A program made the translations under genes and the position numbers. A stretch of 64,000 nucleotides of DNA, from positions 25,399,594 to 25,463,593 of the forward strand of contig NC_043764.1 in NCBI RefSeq assembly GCF_902148845.1, given 5' to 3'. This DNA is from Salarias fasciatus. Its lineage: Eukaryota; Chordata; Actinopteri; Blenniiformes; Blenniidae. Under the pieces are notes generated by a model. It was not told the DNA's origin. It saw only the letters and a program-made list of their open reading frames with translations, and made no database searches. Below are positions 39,486 through 52,310 of this stretch, piece after piece. The first letter of the stretch is position 1, and the number at the start of each line of letters is the position of its first letter.

Positions 39486-42400
39486 ATGGTTTCCTTGTTA
39501 ACAGGTGACAGGATTATGGGCGTCTGGAAGCAAAACCGAACAGGGCGGACTAGAAAAAGGTCCGACACTTTGAAACTTTTTTGTGAATGTGATTAAATGC
39601 ACTAATTTTCTGTCGGGTTTTTAATTTTTGCTTGTACTACCAGCAAATAGGGGCGCTAAAAGAAGCCGGTCACCAGTCAACAAGGAGTCCACTCAATCCG
39701 AAACACCAGTACGGACCCGCTGTGCAGCCGCAATGTTTCTGGAGCGGTTTGACGGGCAGTCGAGGCTGCTGGTCCGCTCTCTTATGTCCGGACCCTCCGG
39801 GGCCTTGTGTGAAGTCCCCCCCGGGGTCCACAGGGCTCTCGCCGTCCTCCGCCGGCAGCAGCAGGCCGACCCGGACTGCTCCTCCCCGGCTGACATGCTG
39901 GAAACTCTGTGCCGGGAGGAGATAGCCGGAGAGGAGGCTCCTGCTGCTGCTGCGCACACACTCACCCTGTAAGTAAACTCTGAGCCTAAACCCAGATTCC
40001 TGCTCAATATACTGAGGTTTCACCACTTTGATGTTTCTATAAAGTGCACACAGCTTTGACTGTTCTCGTTTAACCACTGTCATGTTTTAATAATGAAACT
40101 AATGAATAACATTTACACATTCCTAAAGCATTGTGTTGAGGTTTGCTCATTGCTTCACTATGGATGCATAAACAGTGAATGTGGGGATTTGAACCACTGA
40201 TTCCACCTCTTTTTATTCTCTGAACTCTGTTTGTATTTAACACTTTTTACTAAGTGCTTTACAATAAATAGGAGCGGCATTATTTATGTATTGAGGTTAT
40301 TTTTTTTCCACATTGCTGGTCTGCAAATATAGTATAGAAAGCTTAGAAATATTGAATTAAGATGTGAAAATAGTCTTGTTTGAGTGATGGATTGAAATTA
40401 AACTTCTGACATATCACAGATTGTGCTTTCCATCACCACAATTCCATGAAACATGCATAAAATGCTGAAATTCACTACATCATTATGTTGCGTTTGCATA
40501 CTGTTTCTCTGCCTCACCAATTTTATTAATCTCCATCATCTAGGAGACCGCTGGTGTGTCTGTTTCCATCGTTATTCAAGCAAAACCTGCTGTCTTTCAT
40601 CTACCTGGTGCACCGGACTCTCCCTCGCACCGGGGTTGTGTGCCTGCTGCAGTGCCTGAGCCGCGACCCTCGCCCAAACCCCTGGGTCAGCGCTCTGAGC
40701 AGGCAGCTGGAGAGAAGCCTGGAGGCCCGTCAGACCGAGCCGCTGTGCAGCGCGGCCTGCAGCCGTAGGCTGACGGAGCTGTCCCAGCGTCGGCTTGGAT
40801 CAGATGAGGCTGGAGGCTGGGCCAGGTGCTTCAGTGGTGAGGCAGCAGAGTCTGAACCTGAACCTGAACCTGCTGCCCTCTCACCTGATCCTGAGGCCCT
40901 CTCACCTGAGCCAGCCCCACTGAGGAAAAGAAAAAGCACTTTTACGAGTCTGGACTCAGACGGTGACGATGTGGGACAGCAGAGGAAGCGGGTGAAGACA
41001 GACGTGTGTGAGGATGAGTCCGACCATGAAGATAATCCCATCACAGACACGGTGACACCACGAGTGTCAGAAGTCGATGCATCAGCAGAAAATCCAGCAG
41101 CAGATGGTTCAAATGAGGCTCTGCCTGAACATATAAAGGTAAATAAACTGCAAGGAACATCAAATCATTTGTGATTCTTATTTCACTCATGCTTGTTTGC
41201 TCTTCAGACTTCAGCTCTTCAGATCAAAGAATTGCTGGGATGCCAGACAGAGGTTAGAGTGTGTTTTTTTTAATTTATTTTATCTTATGTGCACAGTGCA
41301 GAATGCAATGACTTTGCATGAATGTATTCATCATGGAGCTCTTTTATGTTGCCTCTTTCAGTGGGATCAGAGCTCTATGGGAGTGTTCAGGGTGCTGAAC
41401 GACTGTGACCCACAACAAGTACGCACTTATGTCGAACTTTATTCATGAAATGAGGCTTCACAGTGGTGCAGTGGTTGATACTCTTCCCAGTTTGAGTCTT
41501 TCAGTGCATGTTCCCCTTGTGCACATGTAGAATTCCTCTCGCATTCATAGAAAAACATGCAATAATAAGATTTTTTATCTTAAAAGTTTAAGCTATATTT
41601 GAAAAAAGGGCCTTAACAAGTCATGGTGTGCTTATTTGTTTGCTTCTCACCTGTTTTGATTTTGCAACGCTTTCAGTTGCTACTGAATCCTTCTGATCTC
41701 TTTAGTATTGTAACTACACAGATCACATCTGTTTAAACAATCAGAAAGTTGTCTTTTTTAATTAAGTTTTGCACAAGCCACAAATTAATCCAAGAGGATT
41801 TAAAGCAAAGAATTTAAATACAAGACAAGGCAATCACAGTATAAGTAATCAGTCGGTTTTGATTGTTGAAGTCTAATCTCTCCTGTTTAGGTGGAGGCCA
41901 TCTGTAAGCTGCTGAATTTGTCAGACCTGCCAGAACAGACTCTCCCTAAAGTGTGCAGCAGCGTTTTATCTCTCTCTCCTGACCTGAGCTACAGCACTGC
42001 AGCAACACTCATCAAGAACCTCCTGCTGGACAAGGTACTCCACCGAGACGAACAATTCAAGGAAAACGCGTTTGCCTCTGACAGGATGCTCTTTCACTTC
42101 CAGGTCCTGTCGCTGTCCGAGGCGGCCTCCAGATGTCTGGTGACCGCCGTCACGTCGCTGTGCGCTCGCTATCCCAGACCCATGAGCCACGCTCTGATCG
42201 GGCCGGTGCTGCAGGAGGAGAATGTCGGTGAGCAAACACTTAAAACCATAATTAAATACACCGATCATTAAGTTTCAATGACTCACACATCTAAAACAAT
42301 ATCGGAAATCTCTCCCCACACAAAACCTGTTTTACTGACCTCGTACTCTTTTTTAAAATTAGTAATTAATTATTATAATGAAGGTAATTGGTGAGTAAAT

Positions 42401-43178
42401 AAGGGGCTTCTGTTATGTAAGTACAGAAGTTAACTTGATAAATAACGAATGTTTCCACCAGCTCAGTCTGGTAACTTCAGATCTTGACTGGATTCAGAGA
42501 CACATCAGCATGAATCAGTGAAATATTCTGAGTGTTTTCTGTTTTCAGGAGCGCCGCAGGCAGAGCTGTTGAACAGGCTGATCGAAAGCTGCCTGGATTC
42601 ACACTACAGACTGCTGGTGTTTCAGTGAGATGAAACTCTGACCTCGGTTGCTGCTGAGCAGCTCATCAATAAAACACTCACTCATCCTTTCTCCTGATTT
42701 CAGGACGACGTTTAAAGTTCCCTGGAGCGAGGCGGCGCTCTCCGTTATCCACAGTTTGCTGGACTTGAAGGTAATCCACGCGGTTTCTCATGAGAACGTG
42801 CCAGAGATCACTCCATCGTGATATTCACCGTCGCCGACCCGAATGTTTCCGTCTTTAAGCCCGACTTGAATGAGGAAGTCTTCACGCAGTTCGCCGAGCA
42901 GCTCGTCAGACAGAGCTCACAGTTCACCAAGTCTGTGAAGTTCGCAAAGATGATGCTGACTGTGCTCACCAAGTACAGCGGACACGTGAGTCTCCCCGTC
43001 CTGCACATCCAATCGACTATCATCAAACTGGATTCTAGATTTCTATGATCTTTAATGTTCTTTGTTTTCCCCCCTCCAGGTTACACCTGAACACAAACAC
43101 GCCCTGTCTGCGTGTCTGGCATCAAACCAGACTTTCCTGAAGAAATCTCTCCAAGCTGCTTTGAAACGTATCACATGA
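39486..43178 (+). CDS. fance: Fanconi anemia complementation group E protein
   Basis: FANCE is a subunit of the nuclear Fanconi core complex; it bridges FANCC and FANCD2 to allow FANCD2 monoubiquitination at crosslinks. Exons: 39486-39504, 39644-39968, 40544-41138, 41208-41252, 41362-41418, 41891-42034, 42104-42227, 42549-42624, 42704-42770, 42860-42985 and 43080-43178 (558 aa; human 536). Matches to the human protein include MLETLCREE, the KQNLLSFIYLVHRTLP repeat, LSPDLSYSTAATLIKNLLLD, LSLSEAASRCLVTAVTSLCA, AKMMLTVLTKYSG and the end FLKKSLQAALK. The middle (about 190-300) is acidic with a basic cluster (RKRKS), likely a nuclear localisation region. The start is uncertain: ATG 39486 is in frame but in weak context, while ATG 39733 (MFLERFDGQ) has better context and aligns with where the human helical domain begins. 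A poly(A) signal lies at 43643-43648. Confidence 0.9.
41450..41580 (+). mobile_element. tRNA-headed teleost SINE copy
   Basis: CACAGTGGTGCAGTGGTTGA matches the tRNA-like head of a common fish SINE, followed by GAGTCTTTCAGTGCATGTTC and a body-like GTGCACATGTAGAATTCC. Diverged; it lies in the fance intron after 41418. Confidence 0.55.
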
Positions 43179-43648
43179 CCTGATAGAACCTTCTTGAATT
43201 TCCAACATGAAATGCTTCGTAAGCCACAGATTTGACAGTGAGAGATGCTCCTTCTCTCTATGTATTGATGAAATGCTTTCAGTTCCTCCTGCGTTCAAAA
43301 GGAAGTTCATGCTGCTCTCGTATCAGTCTTGTGGTGTCCTGAATGCACAGCAATGTCTTGTGTTTTGGCTTTGGTCACTACAATGTATCATTTGTTTTAC
43401 ATGTTTGTCTGTAATATAATTAAAATATTTATGTGCACACCCTTAGTTAAGTACACATTTACAGATAATCTGTTGGATTTATTGTCACATTCTCTCGATA
43501 ATGTCCGTTACTTGTCCATCCATCCATTATTTACTCACATTTATCTGGTGCAGCGTTGTTGTGAGGGTGAAGCCACGAATGGCTGACTGTGGAGGCATAG
43601 ACCAGTCTTCAGGGGGTCCAGGCTTTAACCCTTATGTTTGAAAATAAA

Positions 43649-44587
43649 TTTCAAAAGTCCGAATTGAAAATCTGATCCATCCATAAAGTTATAGGCCGGT
43701 CACTTTGATTAGGAGGTTGTCTTCATTTTCTGCATTTAATTCTGTTGAGCATGAGTTAATTTTTTTCACTTTGGTTTTGTAGATATATTTTATATCATCA
43801 AACGGCCCTAATTGCCACACGTTGATTCATAATCAAACTTTGAATTGAAACAAGGCGCTCCCTTATTTACCTTCCTGTTTAATTACTTTCAAGTAGCCAG
43901 TTTGTAACACGGTGCTTCTTTCAAATTTCATACAAGTGAAACGTTTGAATGTTCCCATTTAAAATGGTAGGACTTGGTTTGGAACATGCATTTGTGGATT
44001 ACACCCATGAAAAAATGTCCCAAAATCAAAAGCGGGTCAACTGTGAAGAAGGACTGCTTGGTAGACTTTGGCTGATGTTGTCATGGTGTAACTGGCACCC
44101 TCACCTCTTCAAATGCATAATACCTGATATATGTGGCACAATTTAAAAAGACAAAACAAAATTTCCAGTATTGTAGGAGTTACTGCAACGTCATATTGTA
44201 ACCCCCATATTCTAACCCTTTTCTAAAAAAAGAAAAAAAAAATGCTGTTCATTCAATTCCTCCTGAAAACCCTATATATGCTCGAACCCCAAAACATGAA
44301 AAGTTCAAATTAAAATTAAGAAAAGCAGCCTTTTTGTCTTTACTGTTTGGCTTCATTTTACAATTATGTAAAATAATTCATTGGTAACTTGTATCGAAAT
44401 TGTTCGAGTTAAATGCATCACATAAATGTATGTGATATAACTTTAATTCTCTTGTGTTGATGAATTGATTACTGTTAATTCAGTGACAAATGTTCCCACA
44501 TGTGTGCTATTTCGTTTTGTCAATAAAGTTTATTGAAAAATGTCTCTAAAGGTCATGTGACTGTCGCTTACGTCACCACGCAGAGGT
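43649..44587. other. Intergenic region between fance and rpl10a
   Basis: AT-rich, no gene seen. The span ends in the rpl10a promoter. Confidence 0.55.
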
Positions 44588-44623
44588 TTTATATAGCGTC
44601 AGGTCCTACGTCACTTCCTTTTC
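44588..44623 (+). promoter_or_regulatory. rpl10a core promoter with TATA-like box and TOP tract
   Basis: TTATATAG at about 44589-44596 sits some 25 bases before a pyrimidine tract beginning with C (CTTCCTTTTC, 44614-44623), the usual form of a ribosomal-protein TOP start. A CRE-like TACGTCA (44608-44614) lies between. The start codon follows at 44656, giving a leader of about 42 bases. Confidence 0.65.
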
Positions 44624-44655
44624 ACCGTAGCTTCCGAGAGGGACGAGCCGCTAAA

Positions 44656-47055
<2,400 letters not shown>

Positions 47056-47072
47056 AACACACCTTTTCTATT

Positions 47073-47078
47073 AATAAA
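47073..47078 (+). terminator. rpl10a poly(A) signal
   Basis: AATAAA 18 bases after the stop codon, with a GT-rich stretch about 40 bases further on. Confidence 0.85.
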
Positions 47079-47667
47079 AGTGGAGTTGATCCCAAAGTTA
47101 TGCGCAGAGTTTTCATTTGCTTTGGTGTAAAGGTTTTGCTCCAGGTGATGTTAGCAGACAACTTTATGTTCCTAAAGGGAGTTCTGGTGTAGTGGGGTGT
47201 TTCACTGATCAGTTGGATGAATGAGACAAGGTAATCACTCAGGTCAGAACTGCAACAATATGCATTAAAAATGAATTAAACCCAGTGAATAAATGAAGAG
47301 GTTAAATTAGAACCTGAAACATCCTCGATGAGTGTCCCTTGATGGACTTCTCTCCTGTCCAGGTGTATAAGGAGGTGGATGAATGATGGATCAAACGGTT
47401 TCTGTGTTGTCATGCTATATAATGGAACAAATCAGGTTCACTGAATGTGAATGCTCTCTAGATAAAAATCCAACATTTAGTTTCTCATGGTTTGTCTTCA
47501 TATGGAGGATCAGTTGTCTTAATAATTACTTTGAGACATTGTAGCCAGTAGAAAGTTTAGGAATAAATTCTACATTTATTCAGTTGGATAAGAAAGAATG
47601 ACTTCAGTAACTCAAACATCACACTATCAAAAAGAGAAACTACAGTAATGATGTATTATTGACGTCA

Positions 47668-47700
47668 AACTTTTTAACTGCGGCCCATTTAGACCTCAGG
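47668..47700 (+). mobile_element. Diverged end of the hAT-like family
   Basis: GTCAAACTTTTTAACTGCGG then CCCATT resembles the family's left end (GTCAAACATAAGGCCCGCGG). Short and weak. Confidence 0.35.
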
Positions 47701-47742
47701 CTGAAGCTTGAAGTTTATTTTATTTCTCTGTGACTCATGAAG

Positions 47743-47810
47743 GGTTCAAACCACAGACCTTCTCACCGTGAGGACAAAGGTCTAACCACTGCTCCACCGT
47801 GGCCGGTCTT
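47743..47810 (-). mobile_element. tRNA-headed teleost SINE, head only, reverse orientation
   Basis: GGGTTCAAACCACAGACCTT, then CTCACCGTGAGG and CTAACCACTGCTCCACCGTG, is the reverse complement of a tRNA-derived SINE head (B box GGTTTGAACCC side first). Confidence 0.6.
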
Positions 47811-48110
47811 CACATGATGATGATGATGAGCTGAATGACATCCTTCATTCACTCCAGATCCTCGCGGTGTTACCCATGAGCCTCCGAGCTCAGTCTACTG
47901 CTCTGGGTTGACTGTGGATCTCTTAATAGGATTATCTATTCTCAGTCCAGCAGACGGGCGGAGGAAGACATGAACCGAACGCAGACTGTGTGGATAAATC
48001 TGTCTTTCCAGCCAGAAGTCTCCCTGTGACTGCAGTGAGGATTTCAAAGTTTTCATTGGGTTTCACTAAATTAACAAACTCTGGATTTCTCTGTTCAAGC
48101 CGACGCAGCG

Positions 48111-48937
48111 ATGAGCGCTCAGGTGAGACATAATCTTCCCGCCGTAAACACCTTCTGCCGCCGTCAGGTAATGTTCCTCCGCTGTGTGCAGCCTGATGGG
48201 GAGACAGACGGGAAGTACAGTCTGCCTCCGATGCCTGACAGCGAGGACAGTGAGGAAGGTAACGCCTCCGAACACCATCACGGTCAATAAAACGCCCAGG
48301 CGGTCACCACTGAAAGGCGGGTTGACTTCTCCACGCAGAGAGCAGCCGGGAGGAGCCGCCTGCCGCCAGCTGGAGCGACCTGTCCATCATAGAGCGGGTC
48401 GGCCTCAACAGGTGCCGCAGCCACACGCCTTCAGCCACATTCAAGCTCTTTCAGAGGGAGTTCTGACGGAATGCTTTGTTTCCTGACAGCGTGGAGATGT
48501 CAGAGAAGGACATCGAGGTGAGTCTGCCTCCAAACCGGGACTCTGTCGGTGTTTTAACGTCTCAGAGGAAGCGATCGGTCAGATTTTCTTTTTGTTTTAT
48601 CAGCATAGATTATGGAGAAAAGAGTTTTCCACAGGTTGCAGGATTATAATCCTCTGCAACCTCTTTACTGACAGCAAGTGAGGATAAGAGACCAAACAGC
48701 ACAAAGCAGAAATCAGCAGAATAAACTGAGATTTGGCAGAGCTATCATAGACACAACACCCAAAGTCAGCTCTGCTGCTCATTCCACAAGTGCATGTTTG
48801 TTACAAATGTGGCACCATTCAAACAGAAAACACACAAGCAGTCTCATATAATATAAATATTCTAATAAATACTCATATAGTGTTGTTTCATTCAGTCCTC
48901 AAAAGATCTTCATCATTTTTAAAAACTGGTGCTTGAG

Positions 48938-48978
<41 letters not shown>

Positions 48979-49172
48979 GTGGTTGCAGACTGCCTTCTCG
49001 CAGATCGCCCTGGCTTTCCGAAGTGATCAGTACACCCTGAAGCAGAGGCTGCAGGCCGAGGAGCACGCTCGAAACCTGGCCGAGGAGAACGTCCAGCTGG
49101 AGCTGACCAGAGGCAGGGAGACCCTGGAGGTACTGTCTCTGTGGTGTCTGTGTTTGTATGAGGCTGTGTGTG

Positions 49173-49214
<42 letters not shown>

Positions 49215-51517
49215 CAGCTGCTGAAGGGCCTGTGTCTGGACAGTAAGCGCAGTAAGATCCTGCAGAAGCTGGAGCTGTCTCTGGACATCCTGGGAGGGAC
49301 GGTGGAACGGATCTCAAACACAGCAGAGGTGCTCGGCGCTGTGCATCAGGTACAAAAGGCCGCTTTGCTTTTTCTTTAAACACTTTGTAACTAAGGTTTA
49401 TCTCAAAAAAACCCAAAATTCTGAAAACCTGACCATATCAGAAATCCTTAATCGAAACATTATCTAGATATAATGTTGTTTATTCATGTTAACAAACATA
49501 AATATTGGAAGACTTGCTATTGTTAACAGGAATATAATATTAAATATCCATGTTGTTTTATCATACACCCTTAATTTGTCGGTCTGATGTCCCACTGCAC
49601 CACTGAAGGTGTGTGTTCTGCACTTGGCAGGAGGCTCGGGTCAGCCGGGCCGTAGAGCTCATGGTGGCTCACGTGGAGAGCCTGAAGAGGCGATACGACC
49701 GCAACGCAGCCGAGCTGGAAGAAGCCAAGAAGACGCTGCAGCAGCAGAACACGAGCAGGAGCCTGGATCACAGAATCTCTCCAGGTTCTCACTCTCTGTC
49801 CTCACCGTGTTCCGCTCTGTTCTGAGAACGACCCCACTGACCGCTCGGTGTGTTTCTGCAGATCAAGAGGAGAATGAAATGAAAATGAAAGCTTCTCAGG
49901 TGTGTATATGTTAGTTACTGTGACATCTTCCCGCTGGCCTGCTGTCTATGAGCGCTCTTGCTTTCTCTCTTTCTGTCAGAGTAACCTTCGCCGACGAGTC
50001 AGCATTTCGCTCATTCCCTTTCTGAGTCAGGTAGGAGGCTCCCACCGCCTCGCTGCGTTCGGAAGGGTTATCTCCTGGACCTTGACGGCCTTCTTCTTCT
50101 CCACAGGAGAAGAAAAAACAAGAGACCAAGAAACCGGTGTCCCCCATGAAGAAGTCTCTGTCCTTCTGTCCGTCTCACAGCTCGGAGTCCGGATGGTCCG
50201 CCGTGACCAGAGACGACGGAAACTCAGCGGACGACAGGTGAGACTCGCGTTCTGCCTCATGTCCGGACCGGATGGGAACGCCACATAAAAACCCTTCTCT
50301 GTTCCAGACCTGCTGACCCAGGTGAGCCTCCTCCTCCTCCTCCTCCTCCAGAAGCTCCCGCTGCTCCTCCAGAACGACCTCCGACCCCTGAGCCCGAATG
50401 CCCTCCACCCAAAGCAGCGGCTGCCACCAAGACAGCAACCAGGAGGTACGGCTGCGCAGACGCCTAGAGAATAAAACATTTAATCGCAGCAGGATCCACA
50501 GACTTTCACACACTGATCATTAAAGCGTCAGTCGCTTATTGTATTTTAAAAGGGAGAAAGAGAAAAAAAGTCTTTATTTTCGCAACAGCACATATAAGAT
50601 ATCAACTCTAAATTTTAAGAAATTTACTCTCAAAACTAGAGAAACCATGCAGCAAGTAAATTTCACTTGACAAGAGATCAAGAGAAAATAAGATTTTTGA
50701 ATCTAGAAATAAGTTTCTCTATCTGAAATGGATGTTGAATCAAATGGGATGAGACATTTTGACTAAAAACAAGACTAAATAACTTTATAAAATTTTTAGT
50801 TTTTGCAGTTTACTGGCAGAAATCACTATAATCTTACTTTACAGCCATTTCAGTGATGCTTTCTGGTGGAAAATACTGTGAAATGTCCCAAAAACCACAA
50901 TTCAAAGTCCAAAAATCAGTGTGTTCTTCAAAATTTTGACAACTTGCTTGGTGGTTTGATGGACCGGATTGTCGCCTTTTGTTGGCCGGTTCTGGCCCGC
51001 GGGCCTTACGTTTGACCCTGGTGTGTACACCCTCAACAGTATCAACAAAATCCGTCACATTGTTTGATGTATTTAGTGTTAATGGAAGGTTTTTTTTTTG
51101 GTAATTTTGCCTCTCTCGTGTAACAGTTTGTTAATCGTAGGTAAATATTAAACGTATCTGATGTTTTGACTTTTCCAGCTCCTCTTTAGACACGTTGAGA
51201 CAGAGGCACAGAGGCAAGGCTGCTCTGTCCAGGAGAAAGGACAGGAAAGCAACAAATCTCGACAAGCGGATCTCTGGCAGCCCGTATGTATTTTTAATCT
51301 TTTTAAAATGTGACTCTTGGTTTGCTTCTGGGTGAATGCAGTGACCGTGTGAGCGTCTCCCTTCAGGTGCGCCGCGCTGCGGCGGCCTCGCCTCCTGACT
51401 CACTGGATGTACCGCTGCCGGTGGACGCTCCTCTGCACCTACCTCGTCGCTCTTTTCTGCGTCCTGTCGATGACTTTCTTCCTGTGGAAACTTCAGGACG
51501 GAGCATCCGAACCCTGA
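48111..51517 (+). CDS. IRAG/LRMP (MRVI1-domain) family tail-anchored protein
   Basis: Members (IRAG1/MRVI1 and IRAG2/LRMP/Jaw1) are ER or nuclear-envelope proteins that bind IP3 receptors. Thirteen exons give 406 aa: 48111-48122, 48192-48258, 48339-48411, 48490-48517, 48989-49129, 49218-49349, 49631-49784, 49862-49899, 49980-50030, 50107-50237, 50308-50445, 51179-51283 and 51367-51517. A predicted coiled coil covers about 60-215 (AEEHARNLAEENVQLEL; LGAVHQEARVSRAVELMVAH), the part I link to the family. A Ser-rich region, a run of eight prolines (283-290) and basic stretches follow. One hydrophobic segment at about 377-397 (TLLCTYLVALFCVLSMTFFL) lies nine residues from the C-terminus, so the protein should be tail-anchored. 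At 406 aa it is shorter than LRMP (about 555) and far shorter than IRAG1. I cannot say from sequence alone which member it is, so no symbol is given. Confidence 0.75.
48939..48977 (+). repeat. (TG)n microsatellite before an IRAG-like exon
   Basis: Ends 11 bases before the acceptor of the exon starting at 48989. Confidence 0.97.
49175..49213 (+). repeat. (TG)n microsatellite touching an IRAG-like acceptor
   Basis: Followed directly by TCAG and the exon at 49218. Confidence 0.97.
50930..51025 (-). mobile_element. hAT-like family end, reverse orientation
   Basis: GGCCCGCGGGCCTTACGTTTGACCCTGG, read on the minus strand, gives CCAGGGTCAAACGTAAGGCC, the clearest left end of this family in the window; CCGGTTCTGGCC beside it also matches. 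It lies in the intron after 50445. The other end is not visible. Confidence 0.6.
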
Positions 51518-51744
51518 TCTGGAAAATCACCTTCATGACTCTGAACGTTGTCATTCTATCTTCCAAAAACGCTCTTTGCTGTCGGATTTCTGTTTGTTCA
51601 TCATCAAACACTTTCGCCTTAAAGGTTTGAAACATACGCACATCTTTTATGATCATTTTTATTATAAATATACAAAAAAAAATTACACAAACTGATACAA
51701 TCACTTGGTTAGTAAGAAAACACCATACTGCAGTCAAAACATTC

Positions 51745-51750
51745 AATAAA
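51745..51750 (+). terminator. Candidate IRAG-like poly(A) signal
   Basis: AATAAA about 230 bases past the stop codon. Confidence 0.55.
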
Positions 51751-51845
51751 CCACCGTTCAAAAGGCATCAGTGATTAATTATTCAAGAGATAATATATGT
51801 TAAAAATTCAGCTTACTTCTAGACAATCAACCTGTCTGTATATAT

Positions 51846-51851
51846 ATTTAT
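51846..51851 (-). terminator. Candidate inava poly(A) signal
   Basis: TTTATT on the plus strand, AATAAA on the inava strand, about 460 bases past the inava stop. A second hexamer overlaps it by sharing the ATTTATTTATT run. Confidence 0.5.
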
Positions 51852-52310
51852 TTATTAAAAAAACAGCAATCTGTCTCCAAAGATGGATCCACATTTTAGT
51901 TAAAAGTCTCTTTGTTGCAAAGGAGGGGGGAACTTTAAATAATAGATAAATAAAGCATAATGTGAAATTATATTAGAAATCCAGAAAATTATGTGGAAAC
52001 TACTGAAGGAAAATTATATGTGCAAAATGTGTCCCAGCCACAAAAACACTGCCTGAAATAACAGCAGACATGTCTGCGTGACACATTTATGAGAAGGTAT
52101 GAGCCTGAATTCACCTCAGATCAATCACAAAAACAACTTCAAATAAATAAAACTGGCTTTTTTTCACCTTACACATTTAAATTAATCACCGATAGGTCCA
52201 CGTTTTTCTGCATCGCGTCAGCAAACGATCTCACAGAGAGTCCAGCGACTTAATAAATACAGCGATAAATAGGAATGACTCAGCATACTGCAGGAGGGTG
52301 GCGGTGCCGG

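Larger units (their letters stand above)
47079..48110. other. Intergenic region between rpl10a and the IRAG-like gene
   Basis: No gene. It contains a hAT-family end near 47670-47700 and a reverse SINE head at 47743-47810, then the 5' flank of the next gene. Confidence 0.55.
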
